A stretch of DNA of 64,000 bases from Psychrobacter immobilis (GTDB taxonomy: Bacteria; Pseudomonadota; Gammaproteobacteria; Pseudomonadales; Moraxellaceae), in NCBI GenBank assembly GCA_904846265.1, contig CAJHAA010000002.1, positions 124,001-188,000 of the forward strand, written 5' to 3'. The notes below the pieces were generated by a model. It saw nothing but the letters and a program-made list of their open reading frames with translations, ran no database searches and was not told the origin of the DNA. Numbering within the stretch: position 1 is the stretch's first letter; every line of letters begins with the position of its first letter. Positions 47,811 through 57,500 of the stretch are shown one piece after another. Made by a program: the position numbers and the translations under genes.

Positions 47811-48395
47811 TTAATAGCTATTTGACTGGTTTAGAGCTTCTAATTGTCTTTGCGTGGTGTTCATACGGTGCTTGGCTTTACGCAGCTCGTCGGCTAATGA
47901 TAGTAGACGCGCGCGTGCTTCTTTTTCATTAGCAAAGTTTAACATCGCCCCACTTTCTAGCTTATCAAACTCTTCTTGGTAGGTTTCTATGAGGCGCTTG
48001 TCTTTGTCTAACTGACTGTCTAATGCATAATAGTCTAAGCCTTTTTGATTAGCAGTTTGCAGTGTGTTCGCCAAGGTTAAAGGGCAAACATTATTGAGCT
48101 GACGTCCGCGCCGACCGACATTGTAAGCATTACTGGTCGTGCAGTATTGCTTAAGACCCAGCTGGCGACCGCGCTCCCATGCCAGATAGTTGGGGGCAAC
48201 ACTGGCCTTGGCACAGGCTTTGGCATGTGATGCAAGGCGGTCTGATGGGTAACCTGCCACGCCATCATTGTAGCCAATAGCCTGCCAGTCACCAACGAGG
48301 CACTCCTGCTTAGAGAGCGTGGCACAGCTTGATAGTAAAACAATGCTACCAAGGAGCGCCAAGCTTAACGAAGGCCGCAGTACAAACTGTCGCAT
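47811..48395 (-). CDS. DUF2799 lipoprotein
   Basis: A 194-residue lipoprotein with lipobox LSSC (Cys24). The family core is WQAIGYNDGVAGYPSDRLASH then AWERGRQLGLKQYCTTSNAYNVGRRG, with the recurring GYxDG and GRxxGL motifs of DUF2799. The last about 65 residues are a coiled-coil-like helix (LDKDKRLIETYQEEFDKLE..., KHRMNTTQRQLEALN). Function is not known. It lies upstream of the MpaB gene in the same direction with a 38-base gap from its stop, so they may be co-transcribed. Confidence 0.8.
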   Translation of the reverse strand: MRQFVLRPSLSLALLGSIVLLSSCATLSKQECLVGDWQAIGYNDGVAGYPSDRLASHAKACAKASVAPNYLAWERGRQLGLKQYCTTSNAYNVGRRGRQLNNVCPLTLANTLQTANQKGLDYYALDSQLDKDKRLIETYQEEFDKLESGAMLNFANEKEARARLLSLADELRKAKHRMNTTQRQLEALNQSNSY

Positions 48396-48497
48396 GATTC
48401 TCTCTTCTATGGCTATTGATGCAAGTGCTGATATGGCTAATGAAAAATACTTTTAATGAACCATGCTCGGCTGCCAAAGTACGTGAACTATAAAATC

Positions 48498-48537
48498 ATA
48501 AGCCACCGATAAGCTAAATCGCCTTTAGGTGGCTTAT
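48498..48537 (-). terminator. Hairpin after nhaA
   Basis: ATAAGCCACC pairs with GGTGGCTTAT around a 20-nt loop, 8 bases after the nhaA stop on its strand. Confidence 0.65.
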
Positions 48538-48544
48538 CTTCTTA

Positions 48545-49747
48545 TTAATGAGGGCGAGTCAGATCGACTGAGGTGCCGCTTACATTGTCTTTCAAGCTGA
48601 CTTTGAGCATGAGGTAACCTGCGATACCAGAGACGATTGAGCCCATAATAATACCTAAGCGCTCATCAAATAAGGCTGTTTCACCAGCAAATGCCAGACC
48701 GCCAATGAACAGACTCATGGTAAAACCAACACCACAGAGTAAGGCTGCACCGTAAATCTGCTTATAGTTCATGCCTCTTGGCATGGTTGAGATACCAAGC
48801 TTAAAGATTAACCAGCACATGATCATCACACCCAGTTGCTTACCGATGAATAGACCGGCCGCAATACCAAGCGGTACTGAATGGAACAGCTCAGCGAAGC
48901 CTGCACCTTTGAGAGATATGCCTGAGTTAGCAAATGCGAATAATGGCAAGATACCGAAGGCAACGGTGTTATGTAAATCGTGCTCTAGCTCTTCTAGTGG
49001 TGAGTGCTCAGGATCAGTACGGTCAAACATAGGAATAAATAGTGCTAAGACCACGCCAGCCAAGGTGGCATGGATGCCGGACTTGAGTACCGCAATCCAC
49101 ATGATCACACCGATCAGCAGATAAGGCGTGATGCTGGTGACGTTGCGACGATTAAGAAGGTATAAGAAAGGTAGACATAGACCTGCCACTGCCAATGACT
49201 CTAATGACAAATCACTGGTATAAAATAAAGCGATGATTAAAATGGCGCCAATATCATCAAAAATAGCAATCGATACTAAAAATACTTTTAAAGAGTTGGG
49301 GACGCGGTTGCCTAATAAGCTCAAAATACCTAGGGCAAAAGCAATATCAGTCGCGGCTGGAATCGCCCATCCTTTCCAAAACTCAGGCTCGTTATAGTTA
49401 AAAAGTAGATAGACAATCGCTGGCATAATCATGCCACCGAGCGCCGCACCAGCTGGCAAGATGATTTGCTTAACATTAGACAGCTCACCGATCAACACTT
49501 CACGCTTTAGCTCAAGTCCCACTAAAAAAAAGAAAATCGCCATTAAACCGTCATTGATCCAGTGATGAGCGTCTTTAGCGATAGCGAACTCACCGATTTG
49601 AATGGCAACGGGTGCGTGAATAAAGCCCTCATACCACACATTAAGAGGGGAGTTGGCAATAATCATTGCAGCAATGGCAGCCAATGCTAGGACGATACCG
49701 CCCGCTGCCTCAAATTCAAAAAATGCTTTAATCCTGCGTATTGCCAT
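48545..49747 (-). CDS. nhaA: Na+/H+ antiporter NhaA
   Basis: A 400-residue inner-membrane antiporter that exports sodium for protons. The ion-binding aspartates are Asp164 and Asp165 in [10 protein letters not shown], with Asp134 in [10 protein letters not shown] and the [11 protein letters not shown] segment (about 80-90) as in E. coli NhaA (numbering offset by one). The cytosolic N-terminus [18 protein letters not shown] and the late [25 protein letters not shown] helix are canonical. Length is slightly above E. coli (388). AGGATG precedes the ATG. Fits a halotolerant lifestyle. Confidence 0.95.
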   Translation of the reverse strand: MAIRRIKAFFEFEAAGGIVLALAAIAAMIIANSPLNVWYEGFIHAPVAIQIGEFAIAKDAHHWINDGLMAIFFFLVGLELKREVLIGELSNVKQIILPAGAALGGMIMPAIVYLLFNYNEPEFWKGWAIPAATDIAFALGILSLLGNRVPNSLKVFLVSIAIFDDIGAILIIALFYTSDLSLESLAVAGLCLPFLYLLNRRNVTSITPYLLIGVIMWIAVLKSGIHATLAGVVLALFIPMFDRTDPEHSPLEELEHDLHNTVAFGILPLFAFANSGISLKGAGFAELFHSVPLGIAAGLFIGKQLGVMIMCWLIFKLGISTMPRGMNYKQIYGAALLCGVGFTMSLFIGGLAFAGETALFDERLGIIMGSIVSGIAGYLMLKVSLKDNVSGTSVDLTRPH

Positions 49748-50244
49748 ATCATCCTCATTTGCTAAACACGAATTACAAATTAATCCAATAACCTCAAATA
49801 TCTATGACACGACTCATAAAGACATGATAGACAGCAACAGTTTCTCATACTCTTATTGATATAGACAACAAAATACGTCAACCAAAAGTTATAAGTGCCG
49901 CCTGTCACATTAATAATAGCGATATTATAAAGTCGATAGAGCAGACAAAAGCCTTATAAGTCGTTACATACTTTTAATCAATCGCTGCTTATTTTAGATA
50001 CTTATTAAGCCGTTAGACAAATCTAGCAGACTTTTTTACGTTTTTGGCTTTTTTTAGCGTTTTATCTTTATAATGATTGGCATTTTGTGATGTTCTGTCA
50101 CAGCTTTAATACATATCAGCAGTACTATCAGCTAATGAATAGCAAAGTTGATAGCAACATTGCTACTAATATTTTATTTCCTGTTCTTAAAGCCAGTTTT
50201 TAGGACTTCCTCATTTTCCATCATAAAATTTACAGGTCAGCGTC
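49748..50244. other. Divergent nhaA / TSUP intergenic region
   Basis: 497 AT-rich bases. A TATAAT at 50069-50074 could be the -10 of the TSUP gene, but the -35 is poor. No gene or RNA is seen. Confidence 0.45.
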
Positions 50245-51000
50245 ATGGACTTATCGCTTTCGTTAGAGGTTATATTAATGCTTACCGCTGTGGCAGCGTT
50301 GGCAGGCTTTATTGATGCTATCGCTGGTGGTGGCGGTTTATTGACCATCCCCGCCATGTTACTCGCCAATATCCCACCAGTGCTAACGCTCGGTACCAAT
50401 AAGCTACAAGCCGCTTCAGGTGCGCTAGCAGCCTCTATTACGATGATTAGAAAAGGGGTGGTCAAACCGCAACGTATCAAAGTAGCTATTGTTGGCGCTT
50501 TTATCGGTTCTGTTCTTGGCACTATCGCTGTACAGATGTCGCCGCCAGATCTGCTTGAGACACTGATTCCGTTTTTGATTGCGGCTATCGGGATTTATAC
50601 CTTGTTTGCGCCTCGACTTGGCGAAGTAGAAGCTGCGCCGCGTATCTCAGAAGGCAAATGGCAAAAAGTGGTTGCACCATTAATTGGTTTTTATGATGGT
50701 TATATTGGACCAGGCACAGGGATGTTTTTTGCGCTCGGCAACGTGGCGTTGCGCGGTCGGCAAATTATCGAAGCAACAGGTGCAGCAAAGGTATTGAATC
50801 TATCGACCAATATTGGCTCGTTAATATTCTTTATTTTGGGCGGTAATGTCTTGTGGAAAGTAGGGCTTGCCATGATGGTGGGACAAACGATAGGCGCGTA
50901 TTTTGGCTCTCATATGGTGGTCAAGGGCGGTAGTAAGCTGATTCGTCCGATGATTGTAGTGGTATGCTTGGCGATGGTAACCAAATACGTTTTTGGTTGA
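50245..51000 (+). CDS. TSUP family transporter (TauE/SafE), YfcA-like
   Basis: A 251-residue membrane protein with about eight helices. The two TSUP repeats begin LAGFIDAIAGGGGLLTIPAML and FYDGYIGPGTGMFFALG, followed by TGAAKVLNLSTNIGSL; these are close to E. coli YfcA. Family members export sulfite, sulfoacetate or related anions. It is rightward, with a terminator after it and a convergent symporter gene. Another TSUP gene lies at 58953. Confidence 0.88.
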   Translation: MDLSLSLEVILMLTAVAALAGFIDAIAGGGGLLTIPAMLLANIPPVLTLGTNKLQAASGALAASITMIRKGVVKPQRIKVAIVGAFIGSVLGTIAVQMSPPDLLETLIPFLIAAIGIYTLFAPRLGEVEAAPRISEGKWQKVVAPLIGFYDGYIGPGTGMFFALGNVALRGRQIIEATGAAKVLNLSTNIGSLIFFILGGNVLWKVGLAMMVGQTIGAYFGSHMVVKGGSKLIRPMIVVVCLAMVTKYVFG

Positions 51001-51032
51001 TTGTTGTTCATCAAGTAAATGTATTTAGCAAA

Positions 51033-51066
51033 GAAAAAACCTCAGCCAATATGACTGAGGTTTTTT
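51033..51066. terminator. Terminator between convergent TSUP and symporter genes
   Basis: AAAAAACCTCAG and CTGAGGTTTTTT arms with a 9-nt loop. Confidence 0.92.
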
Positions 51067-51109
51067 ATGTATCGTGAATAAATTATCAAAATCTATTCAA
51101 TGCGAGTGC

Positions 51110-52486
51110 CTAGCGGCGACGATCGATATCATCGTACTCACTGCCCATGATCCCATCACTAAAGACTTCAGAGAATTCACGCTCATTGTCTTCATCAATG
51201 TGACCATCAAACACGTCTTTTGCGCCAGCGTTAGGATCGTTATAAATAGCCAAATCCATTTTGCCTTCTGATTTTGCCACAATAGCCGTCACAGCAGCAT
51301 CGCCACCGACGTTCACTGCGGTACGTAACATATCAAGGATACGATCCACACCTAAGATAAGACCGATGCCTTCGATAGGTAGACCGACTTGGGCAAATAC
51401 CATTGATAGCATAATCAGACCAACACCCGGTACACCAGCGGTACCGACGGAAGCCAAAACGGACATTAGAATGACAGTTAGATACTCAGTCACGCCCAAG
51501 TCAATACCATAAATATTGGCAATGAAAATGGTCGCCGTGCCCTGCATGATGGCGGTACCATCCATGTTGATGGTCGCACCAAATGGAACAGTAAATGAAG
51601 CAACTGAGTTATTGACACCCATGCGCTTGGTTACCGTACGCAAGGTAATAGGAATCGTCGCGTTCGAGCTTGACGTACTAAAAGCAAAAATCTGAACTTC
51701 GCGCATTTTTGCCAAAAAGGTTTTGATGGATAAGCCTGAAGAGACTTTGAGTACAATCATCATAGTGACAAAGAAATGGAATGCCAATGAGCCGACCAAT
51801 ACCGCCACATAACCGAGCAGTGACCAAATCAAGTCTAAACCCAGCTCTGCCATTGCTTTGGTCAATAGCGCAAATACACCATAAGGCGCAAGATTCATAA
51901 TGATGGTCACCATTTTTAAGATGACTTCATTGATTAATTCTAAGCTCTGCACTAAGCCTTTGGCAGGTTTACCCACCATCAAGATACTAACACCGATCAA
52001 AATAGCAAAGAAAATAATCGATAACATATCACCATTTGCCATCGCGCTGATGGGGTTTGATGGGATAATATTAGAGAACACATCTAGCAGTGGTGGTGCT
52101 GAAGCTGCTTCAAATGCCGCTTCGGTTTCGATATTCATGCCTTTACCGATACCAAATAGCACGCCAAGCCCAATCGCTGTTGCGATAGCCAGAGCTGTTG
52201 TCATCATATAAATAAGAAATGTCTTGGTGCCGATGCGACCAAGCAAACGAATATCCCCAATACCGCAAACACCGCAAATCAGTGAGATCAGCACCAAAGG
52301 CACGACTAGCATTTTGAGCGAGTTGACAAATAGCTTGCCGACAATGGCGAGGAAGCCATTGGTAATGTACGTATGAATGAAACCGCCTTCAGCGTTCAGT
52401 CCTGAATAGTTTATAAACAATCCCAGTATGATACCGAGTACCATAGCGACAATAATCTTGCCGGTCAGTCCCATATTTTTCCACAT
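51110..52486 (-). CDS. Dicarboxylate/amino acid:cation symporter (DAACS family)
   Basis: A 458-residue glutamate/aspartate/C4-dicarboxylate symporter. The first reentrant hairpin carries FAFSTSSSNATIPITL (serine-rich motif). The NMDGTAIMQG sodium/substrate motif follows, then the second hairpin GVPGVGLIMLSMV and VDRILDMLRTAVNVGGDA. This is the GltP/DctA fold. The C-terminal acidic tail (DGHIDEDNEREFSEVFSDG) is longer than usual. The substrate is not decidable between glutamate and dicarboxylates. ATG at 52486 with AAGGATATAAGTT upstream. Confidence 0.92.
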   Translation of the reverse strand: MWKNMGLTGKIIVAMVLGIILGLFINYSGLNAEGGFIHTYITNGFLAIVGKLFVNSLKMLVVPLVLISLICGVCGIGDIRLLGRIGTKTFLIYMMTTALAIATAIGLGVLFGIGKGMNIETEAAFEAASAPPLLDVFSNIIPSNPISAMANGDMLSIIFFAILIGVSILMVGKPAKGLVQSLELINEVILKMVTIIMNLAPYGVFALLTKAMAELGLDLIWSLLGYVAVLVGSLAFHFFVTMMIVLKVSSGLSIKTFLAKMREVQIFAFSTSSSNATIPITLRTVTKRMGVNNSVASFTVPFGATINMDGTAIMQGTATIFIANIYGIDLGVTEYLTVILMSVLASVGTAGVPGVGLIMLSMVFAQVGLPIEGIGLILGVDRILDMLRTAVNVGGDAAVTAIVAKSEGKMDLAIYNDPNAGAKDVFDGHIDEDNEREFSEVFSDGIMGSEYDDIDRRR

Positions 52487-52762
52487 AACTTATATCCTTT
52501 GTGTACGTGCCCCAGTAGCGAATAGATAGGCTGCTCACATCAATGTGATTGTTGCCATTATTATCACCGCTCTTGCTACGTCTATTAAATTCTTTCAACT
52601 TCCACTTAGTATCACGTTTTCGGGGCACAATATAAAATAATTGTTAAGGATACTGCAACGTTTTTTTATGACTAAGGTAATATAAATCAATAGTTAAGTT
52701 ATCTGCGCCGAATTTTTCGCGAGTAAAGTAGGTAAATGACAAGGCATATTGACCAATATTAA

Positions 52763-53049
52763 GGCGTGTTGAACATTCAAAAATAGATACGGCTGATCGC
52801 CAAAACTGTTCTAGACAAAGCATAAAATGACGGTAATGCTCATGCCTTAATTAGTTTTATAACATATTTTTTATATGGAGCTGGGAGAATTTAGTATTAT
52901 TTCCAATATTAATAGAGGGAGACAGGGCTGTTTTTTGCCATTTCATTGTTAAAAGTAGACGCTTAGAATGACTAAACTGACTATTTTTAATGTTGAGCTG
53001 CCTAAAAAACAGTCTCTGTCAGTGCCATGGTTGAATCATCAAACACGCC
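52763..53049. mobile_element. MITE-like element (putative), TTAA-flanked
   Basis: Terminal GGCGTGTT (52763-52770) and AACACGCC (53042-53049) are inverted and each is bordered by TTAA, possibly a target duplication. The inverted match extends partly inward through ATTCAA. The 287-base interior has no transposase-sized frame. Identity to a known family cannot be checked here. Confidence 0.45.
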
Positions 53050-53080
53050 TTAATGGTTAAAAATGGAGATTCATAACTAA

Positions 53081-53112
53081 AAAAAGACTGCTCAAATGGG
53101 GCAGTCTTTTCT
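53081..53112. terminator. Bidirectional terminator-like hairpin
   Basis: AAAAGACTGC (53082-53091) pairs perfectly with GCAGTCTTTT (53101-53110), A/T-flanked. It has no adjacent gene. Confidence 0.75.
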
Positions 53113-53307
53113 AAGTGAATGGTCAGAATGTATCGTGCAAGGCTTCTATAGTCATTCCACTATAAAAGTATTACTGCGTTAACCTCGCTTGAAGTATTAA
53201 ATATACATCTACACTCGGTTGCCTTGTACTACTTTTAAATTGAATCGACTATAGCAGCCTTAACATCTATTATTTTTTAAATATTTTAAGCCTGATTCTT
53301 TTGTGTC

Positions 53308-53392
53308 TTGTTATTTCAAAGCTTGTTATTTAAAAGCTTGTTATTTAAAAGCCTATTGTTTCAAAGCTTGTCATTTTAAGAATTATCAAAGC
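53308..53392. repeat. 15-bp tandem repeats downstream of fadE
   Basis: About five units of consensus TTGTTATTTAAAAGC start at 53308, 53323, 53338, 53353 and 53368; units two and three are identical and later units diverge. The array ends 8 bases from the fadE stop codon. Confidence 0.85.
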
Positions 53393-53400
53393 TTTTTATT

Positions 53401-56346
53401 TTAGACTTTGTCACTTTCATCACGGCGTAGACCATCCTGCCATTTAGAATCAGTAGCGGCAGGTTTGTCTATATCATTCTTCACATTTTCTGCATCTTCA
53501 GATATTTCAGAACGCTCTAGGTCGTCAGCATTATGTTGATTCAGACGATGGTTGTTACTCATGCGTTCACTTAAGTGTGACTCTGCGTCACGGTGGCGAT
53601 GATCTAGTGCTTCCACCTCAGGCTCAGACTCATCAAAATCGGTCTGTGCACGTACCTCCTCAATGGTATCTTGCTCTTTAACCATTTCTACATCACCGTC
53701 ACTCTCATAACCATGATTGGGGTTGGCATCGCCAGTTGGTTTGTCTGTATTGACGGGCGTACCCAAATCATTAGAGTCGACATCATTTTCAGCTGTCATG
53801 TTTGTCGCAATGCCGTTTCTAGCTTGCGCGTCATTTTTTAATTGTGCATAGTCCGTCAGTTGCTGTACAGCATTATCAAGGCTGTGTGGATTGGTGCGCT
53901 CTTGAGCGTGAAATAAATGTTTATCGAACACGTCAGTCAATAATGAGTCAAAGCGTATGGCGTTGTACTGAATAAGCACTTCAGCTTCTTCTTCGGTAAT
54001 ATCGCCGTTTTGGCTGGCATATACCACATGATCTTCAAAAGTAAGCCCTTCAAAACTGTCTTTGTGTTCAGCCTTTTTAAACCTCTGCCATAATGGCTCG
54101 ATGCTCAGTAGCGTTTGATAAGCGTGTTCCATACGTCCAGTGACATCATCGGCTTCAGTATTATAATAGACCATGGTTTTGAGGTAATCACGGAACGGGT
54201 TGGCTTCAAAGTCATCCATAAAAGCATCGCCCAGCTTGCGTTTGAGCTCATCGCTTGGCGGCGTAAAGATAGAGCCGCTGGGGAAAGTCACAAAACTGAC
54301 CAAACTGGCCGCCATACGATTAGGGAAGTTTGCAAAAAAGGCTTCAAAAGCTTCTTGAATGGTATATAAGCTATTTTGTAAGGCAACCTCAGCATGCAAG
54401 CGTTCGGACGTTGATTTAGTACCATGCTCATAAAACTGCAAAATAGCAGTGCTAATGAATAAATGGCTATGAATATCAGCTAAGCGTCCAGACAGCATCT
54501 CTTTACGTTTTAAGTCACCAGCGAGCAACCCTAACGCCATATCAGCCGTTAAGGCAAAGCTTGCGCTCAGGCGGTTGATGTGTTTGTAGTATGGACGAGT
54601 AAAGCTGTCTGCGAAGCTTGGTGCATGATTACTGCCACCGACATAACCTGCGACAAATGCCTTTGCGCCGCGATTAAAGGTATAACCCAAATGTTTAAAA
54701 AACAGTGTGTCGAACTGTTTGAGTGCGCCTTCTTTATCTTCGCTTTGCAGCAATTGCAGCTCATCAAAGAGATAAGGATGGCAACGCATCGCGCCTTGAC
54801 CAAATATCATGAGCGAGCGCGTCAAGATATTTGCGCCTTCAACCGTGATAGATACTGGAATGGCTTGATAAGGCGTCGCCAAAAAGTTACGTGGACCCAT
54901 CTGTACCGCGCGACCACCAACCACATCCATACCGTCGTTAACCACACTGCGCATGGTTTCAGTCGCATAATATTTTGCCATTGCCGTCATCACTGATGGT
55001 GTGCCGCCTTGGTTCAGACCGCAGGTGACGAGGTGACGAAATGCCTCTAGCATATAAGTGTTACTGGCCATGCGGCTGGTGGCGTCTTGGACGCCTTCAA
55101 ACTTGCCAACAGAGATTTTAAACTGTTCGCGTACTTTGGCAAAAGCACCGACAGACAGATACGTCATTTCACTGGCTGAGGTTGATAAAGCTGGTAAAGA
55201 GATGCCGCGACCAACGCCCAAGCACTCCATCAGCATACGCCAACCGCGACCCGCATTTTCGACGCCACCGATGATGTAATCTAGTGGAATAAAGACGTCT
55301 TTACCATCGACTGTACCATTCATAAATGGCGAGCCAATTGGATTATGGCGTGGTCCTATGATGACACCTTCATGGCTGGCAGGCACAAGCGCACAAGTGA
55401 TACCGTAATCGGTCTTATCAGGATTGCCAAGCAAACCTTCAGGATCGTGCATCTTGAATGCTAACCCCACGACCGTGGCGATAGGTGCGAGGGTAATCCA
55501 GCGCTTAGAAAAGTTCATACGCAAACCGAGCACTTGCTCTCCCTCATGCCCACCATAACAAACCACCCCTGTATCTGGAATCGCACCAGCATCGGAGCCA
55601 GCTTCTGGGCCCGTCAAACCAAAGCAAGGCACCTCGTCACCTTTGGCAAGACCGGGTAGCCAACGCTGTTTTTGTTCGTCCGTACCATAATGCATCAACA
55701 GCTCACCAGGGCCGAGCGAGTTTGGCACCATACAGGTAACCGCAGCGGTTGGCGAGCGTGAAGCGATTTTACTCATGATACGGCTTTGTGCATAAGAGCT
55801 AAAATCTAAACCGCCAAACTCTTTTGGAATGATTAAGCCTAAAAATCCATTGGCTTTGATAAATTGCCACGCTTCAGGCGACAGCTCTTTGTCTTCATGC
55901 TGAATTTTCCATTCATCAAGCATGGCGCATAGTACTTCTACTTCATTATCAATAAAGCTTTGCTCTTCTGCCGACAGCTCTGGATAGGGATATTGAGCAA
56001 AAGTATCCCAGTCGGGATTGCCCATAAACAGCTCTTTTTCCCACCAGCTGGTACCCGCATCCAGTGCTTCGCGCTCGGTATCGCTCATGCTCGGCATTGC
56101 CCCGCCCAAAGTCTTGTAAACAGGTCTGGTAATCAGTGACTGACGAATAGGAGCGACGAGCAAAACGATGCAAAGTAAAGCGATTGGTATGCCCAAAATA
56201 AGCGACCAAGGACTGATAAAGGCGGTGACAAGGACGGTAACTAGGGCAACGATACTGCCTGTGACTCGTGATAGGGACAATAAAAAGATGGCCAAAACCA
56301 TGGCTAATTGAATAATGATTGCCAAAATAAATAAGCCAATTGCCAT
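53401..56346 (-). CDS. fadE: Acyl-CoA dehydrogenase FadE with long acidic tail
   Basis: A 981-residue FAD enzyme for the first beta-oxidation step. An N-terminal hydrophobic region with two or three membrane segments (about residues 1-65) precedes the dehydrogenase: PAEAWQFI-like start, EFGGLDFSSYAQS, MVPNSLGPGELLMHYGT, CFGLTGPEAGSDAG, and FMNGTVDGKDVFIPLDYIIGG, as in E. coli FadE (814 residues). The remaining length is a C-terminal tail of about 150 polar, acidic residues with no recognised domain. AAAGGAGACAGTC before the ATG is an excellent ribosome site. The gene is alone, 45 kb from the fadD pair. Confidence 0.93.
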   Translation of the reverse strand: MAIGLFILAIIIQLAMVLAIFLLSLSRVTGSIVALVTVLVTAFISPWSLILGIPIALLCIVLLVAPIRQSLITRPVYKTLGGAMPSMSDTEREALDAGTSWWEKELFMGNPDWDTFAQYPYPELSAEEQSFIDNEVEVLCAMLDEWKIQHEDKELSPEAWQFIKANGFLGLIIPKEFGGLDFSSYAQSRIMSKIASRSPTAAVTCMVPNSLGPGELLMHYGTDEQKQRWLPGLAKGDEVPCFGLTGPEAGSDAGAIPDTGVVCYGGHEGEQVLGLRMNFSKRWITLAPIATVVGLAFKMHDPEGLLGNPDKTDYGITCALVPASHEGVIIGPRHNPIGSPFMNGTVDGKDVFIPLDYIIGGVENAGRGWRMLMECLGVGRGISLPALSTSASEMTYLSVGAFAKVREQFKISVGKFEGVQDATSRMASNTYMLEAFRHLVTCGLNQGGTPSVMTAMAKYYATETMRSVVNDGMDVVGGRAVQMGPRNFLATPYQAIPVSITVEGANILTRSLMIFGQGAMRCHPYLFDELQLLQSEDKEGALKQFDTLFFKHLGYTFNRGAKAFVAGYVGGSNHAPSFADSFTRPYYKHINRLSASFALTADMALGLLAGDLKRKEMLSGRLADIHSHLFISTAILQFYEHGTKSTSERLHAEVALQNSLYTIQEAFEAFFANFPNRMAASLVSFVTFPSGSIFTPPSDELKRKLGDAFMDDFEANPFRDYLKTMVYYNTEADDVTGRMEHAYQTLLSIEPLWQRFKKAEHKDSFEGLTFEDHVVYASQNGDITEEEAEVLIQYNAIRFDSLLTDVFDKHLFHAQERTNPHSLDNAVQQLTDYAQLKNDAQARNGIATNMTAENDVDSNDLGTPVNTDKPTGDANPNHGYESDGDVEMVKEQDTIEEVRAQTDFDESEPEVEALDHRHRDAESHLSERMSNNHRLNQHNADDLERSEISEDAENVKNDIDKPAATDSKWQDGLRRDESDKV

Positions 56347-56695
56347 GACTGTCTCCTTTTATAACGCTAAACCAAAAGCGCGAAAAATGTATGTGTATTA
56401 AAGTATTTGAATAAATCTTGTTGTTATTTTTGCTGATGTTTAAGGGTCTGGTGACCAAATTAAACCAATGAGCCGTTATGGATTTTGTAGCATATTTTAT
56501 GATTAATTTTAATTTGTTGAGCATTTTACAAAAGTGGCTTTGATAACTACCTAACCAGTGACAGACAAATAAAAGACAAATTTAGCCATCAATATGAAAC
56601 AGTTGCCGATAACTATCAATAGCTAAAATGCTACGCTGTGTCGATTATATGTATCAAGATTTTCTCATATAGGCAAAAATAACAGTCGTAATCAG
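56347..56695. other. Intergenic region upstream of fadE
   Basis: 349 AT-rich bases containing the fadE promoter region. A frame on the - strand here is only the out-of-phase continuation of another reading. No hairpin is seen. Confidence 0.4.
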
Positions 56696-57379
56696 TTATC
56701 CAAAGGGCGCTAAGCAGCTTTCGGCATAAGATAATGTCTCATTGCGTCCAACAATGATATGGTCTACCAAGGATAAATCGATTAAATCGCAGGCTTTCTT
56801 TAGCTCGTAAGTTAATAAGTTGTCTGCCGTTGAAGGGGTCGCATCGGTATGCGGATGATTGTGTGCGACGATGAGTTGGCTGGCGGCGTGACTCAAGGCA
56901 TGACGTAGAACGTGTTTGATACAGACGGAGCAAGAGGAGATGCCGCCAGTAAATAGTATCTCAAAATTAATGAGATTTAACGCATTGTCTAAGCAAAGTA
57001 CCGCAAAGACTTCGCGATGCTCCCCGCGCAGCTGAGTGCTGATATAGTCTTTGACCATTTGCGAGCGCCCAAGTGCGTGACCAGTTTTAAGCTGACTGTC
57101 CAAATAACGCGTGCCCATCTCAAGTGAGGCCAATATCTGCGCGTATTTGGCAGGACCAATACCATGACAAGCCAGTACATCCTCTTGCGGCGCCGCCAAT
57201 AATTCTGCCAAGCTACCAAATTGCTCGATCAAATGACGCGCCAATTCGATAGCTGACTGTGACTGCGTGCCTGTACGCAGAAATATCGCTAATATCTCGG
57301 CATCAGATAAATGAGCTGCCCCAAATTTTAGTAGTTTTTCACGTGGTCTATCATCTTCATGCCAGTCTTTAATCGCCAT
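56696..57379 (-). CDS. radC: RadC family protein (JAB/MPN domain)
   Basis: A 227-residue RadC. The N-terminal helix-hairpin-helix region includes CHGIGPAKYAQILASLEMG, and the C-terminal JAB/MPN zinc-metalloprotease-like motif is VAHNHPHTDATPSTAD (H-x-H-P ... D). Its job is not settled; it was named for DNA repair, and family members also appear on mobile elements. AAGGAGTGACA lies directly before the ATG at 57379, so the longer frame to 57442 is rejected. It is divergent from coaBC, the usual neighbour of radC in gammaproteobacteria. Confidence 0.93.
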   Translation of the reverse strand: MAIKDWHEDDRPREKLLKFGAAHLSDAEILAIFLRTGTQSQSAIELARHLIEQFGSLAELLAAPQEDVLACHGIGPAKYAQILASLEMGTRYLDSQLKTGHALGRSQMVKDYISTQLRGEHREVFAVLCLDNALNLINFEILFTGGISSCSVCIKHVLRHALSHAASQLIVAHNHPHTDATPSTADNLLTYELKKACDLIDLSLVDHIIVGRNETLSYAESCLAPFG

Positions 57380-57500
57380 TGTCACTCCTTGAGAATGGAT
57401 TGCTGTCAGATATATTGAGTAAATACGGAAATTCTTACCCAACTTATCTCATAATTGTTACTATAAGCGCAATTTTATCTTTCAACTTTTTATTGATGCC

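Larger units (their letters stand above)
52487..53400. other. 914-base gene-free region
   Basis: Contains the symporter leader, a MITE-like element (52763-53049), a terminator-like hairpin (53081-53112) and 15-bp repeats (53308-53392). I see no credible gene. Confidence 0.6.

Noticed and set aside
50044-50074. Possible sigma-70 promoter for the TSUP gene
   Set aside because: TATAAT at 50069 is good, but the -35 at the right spacing is poor, so it is not listed as a feature.
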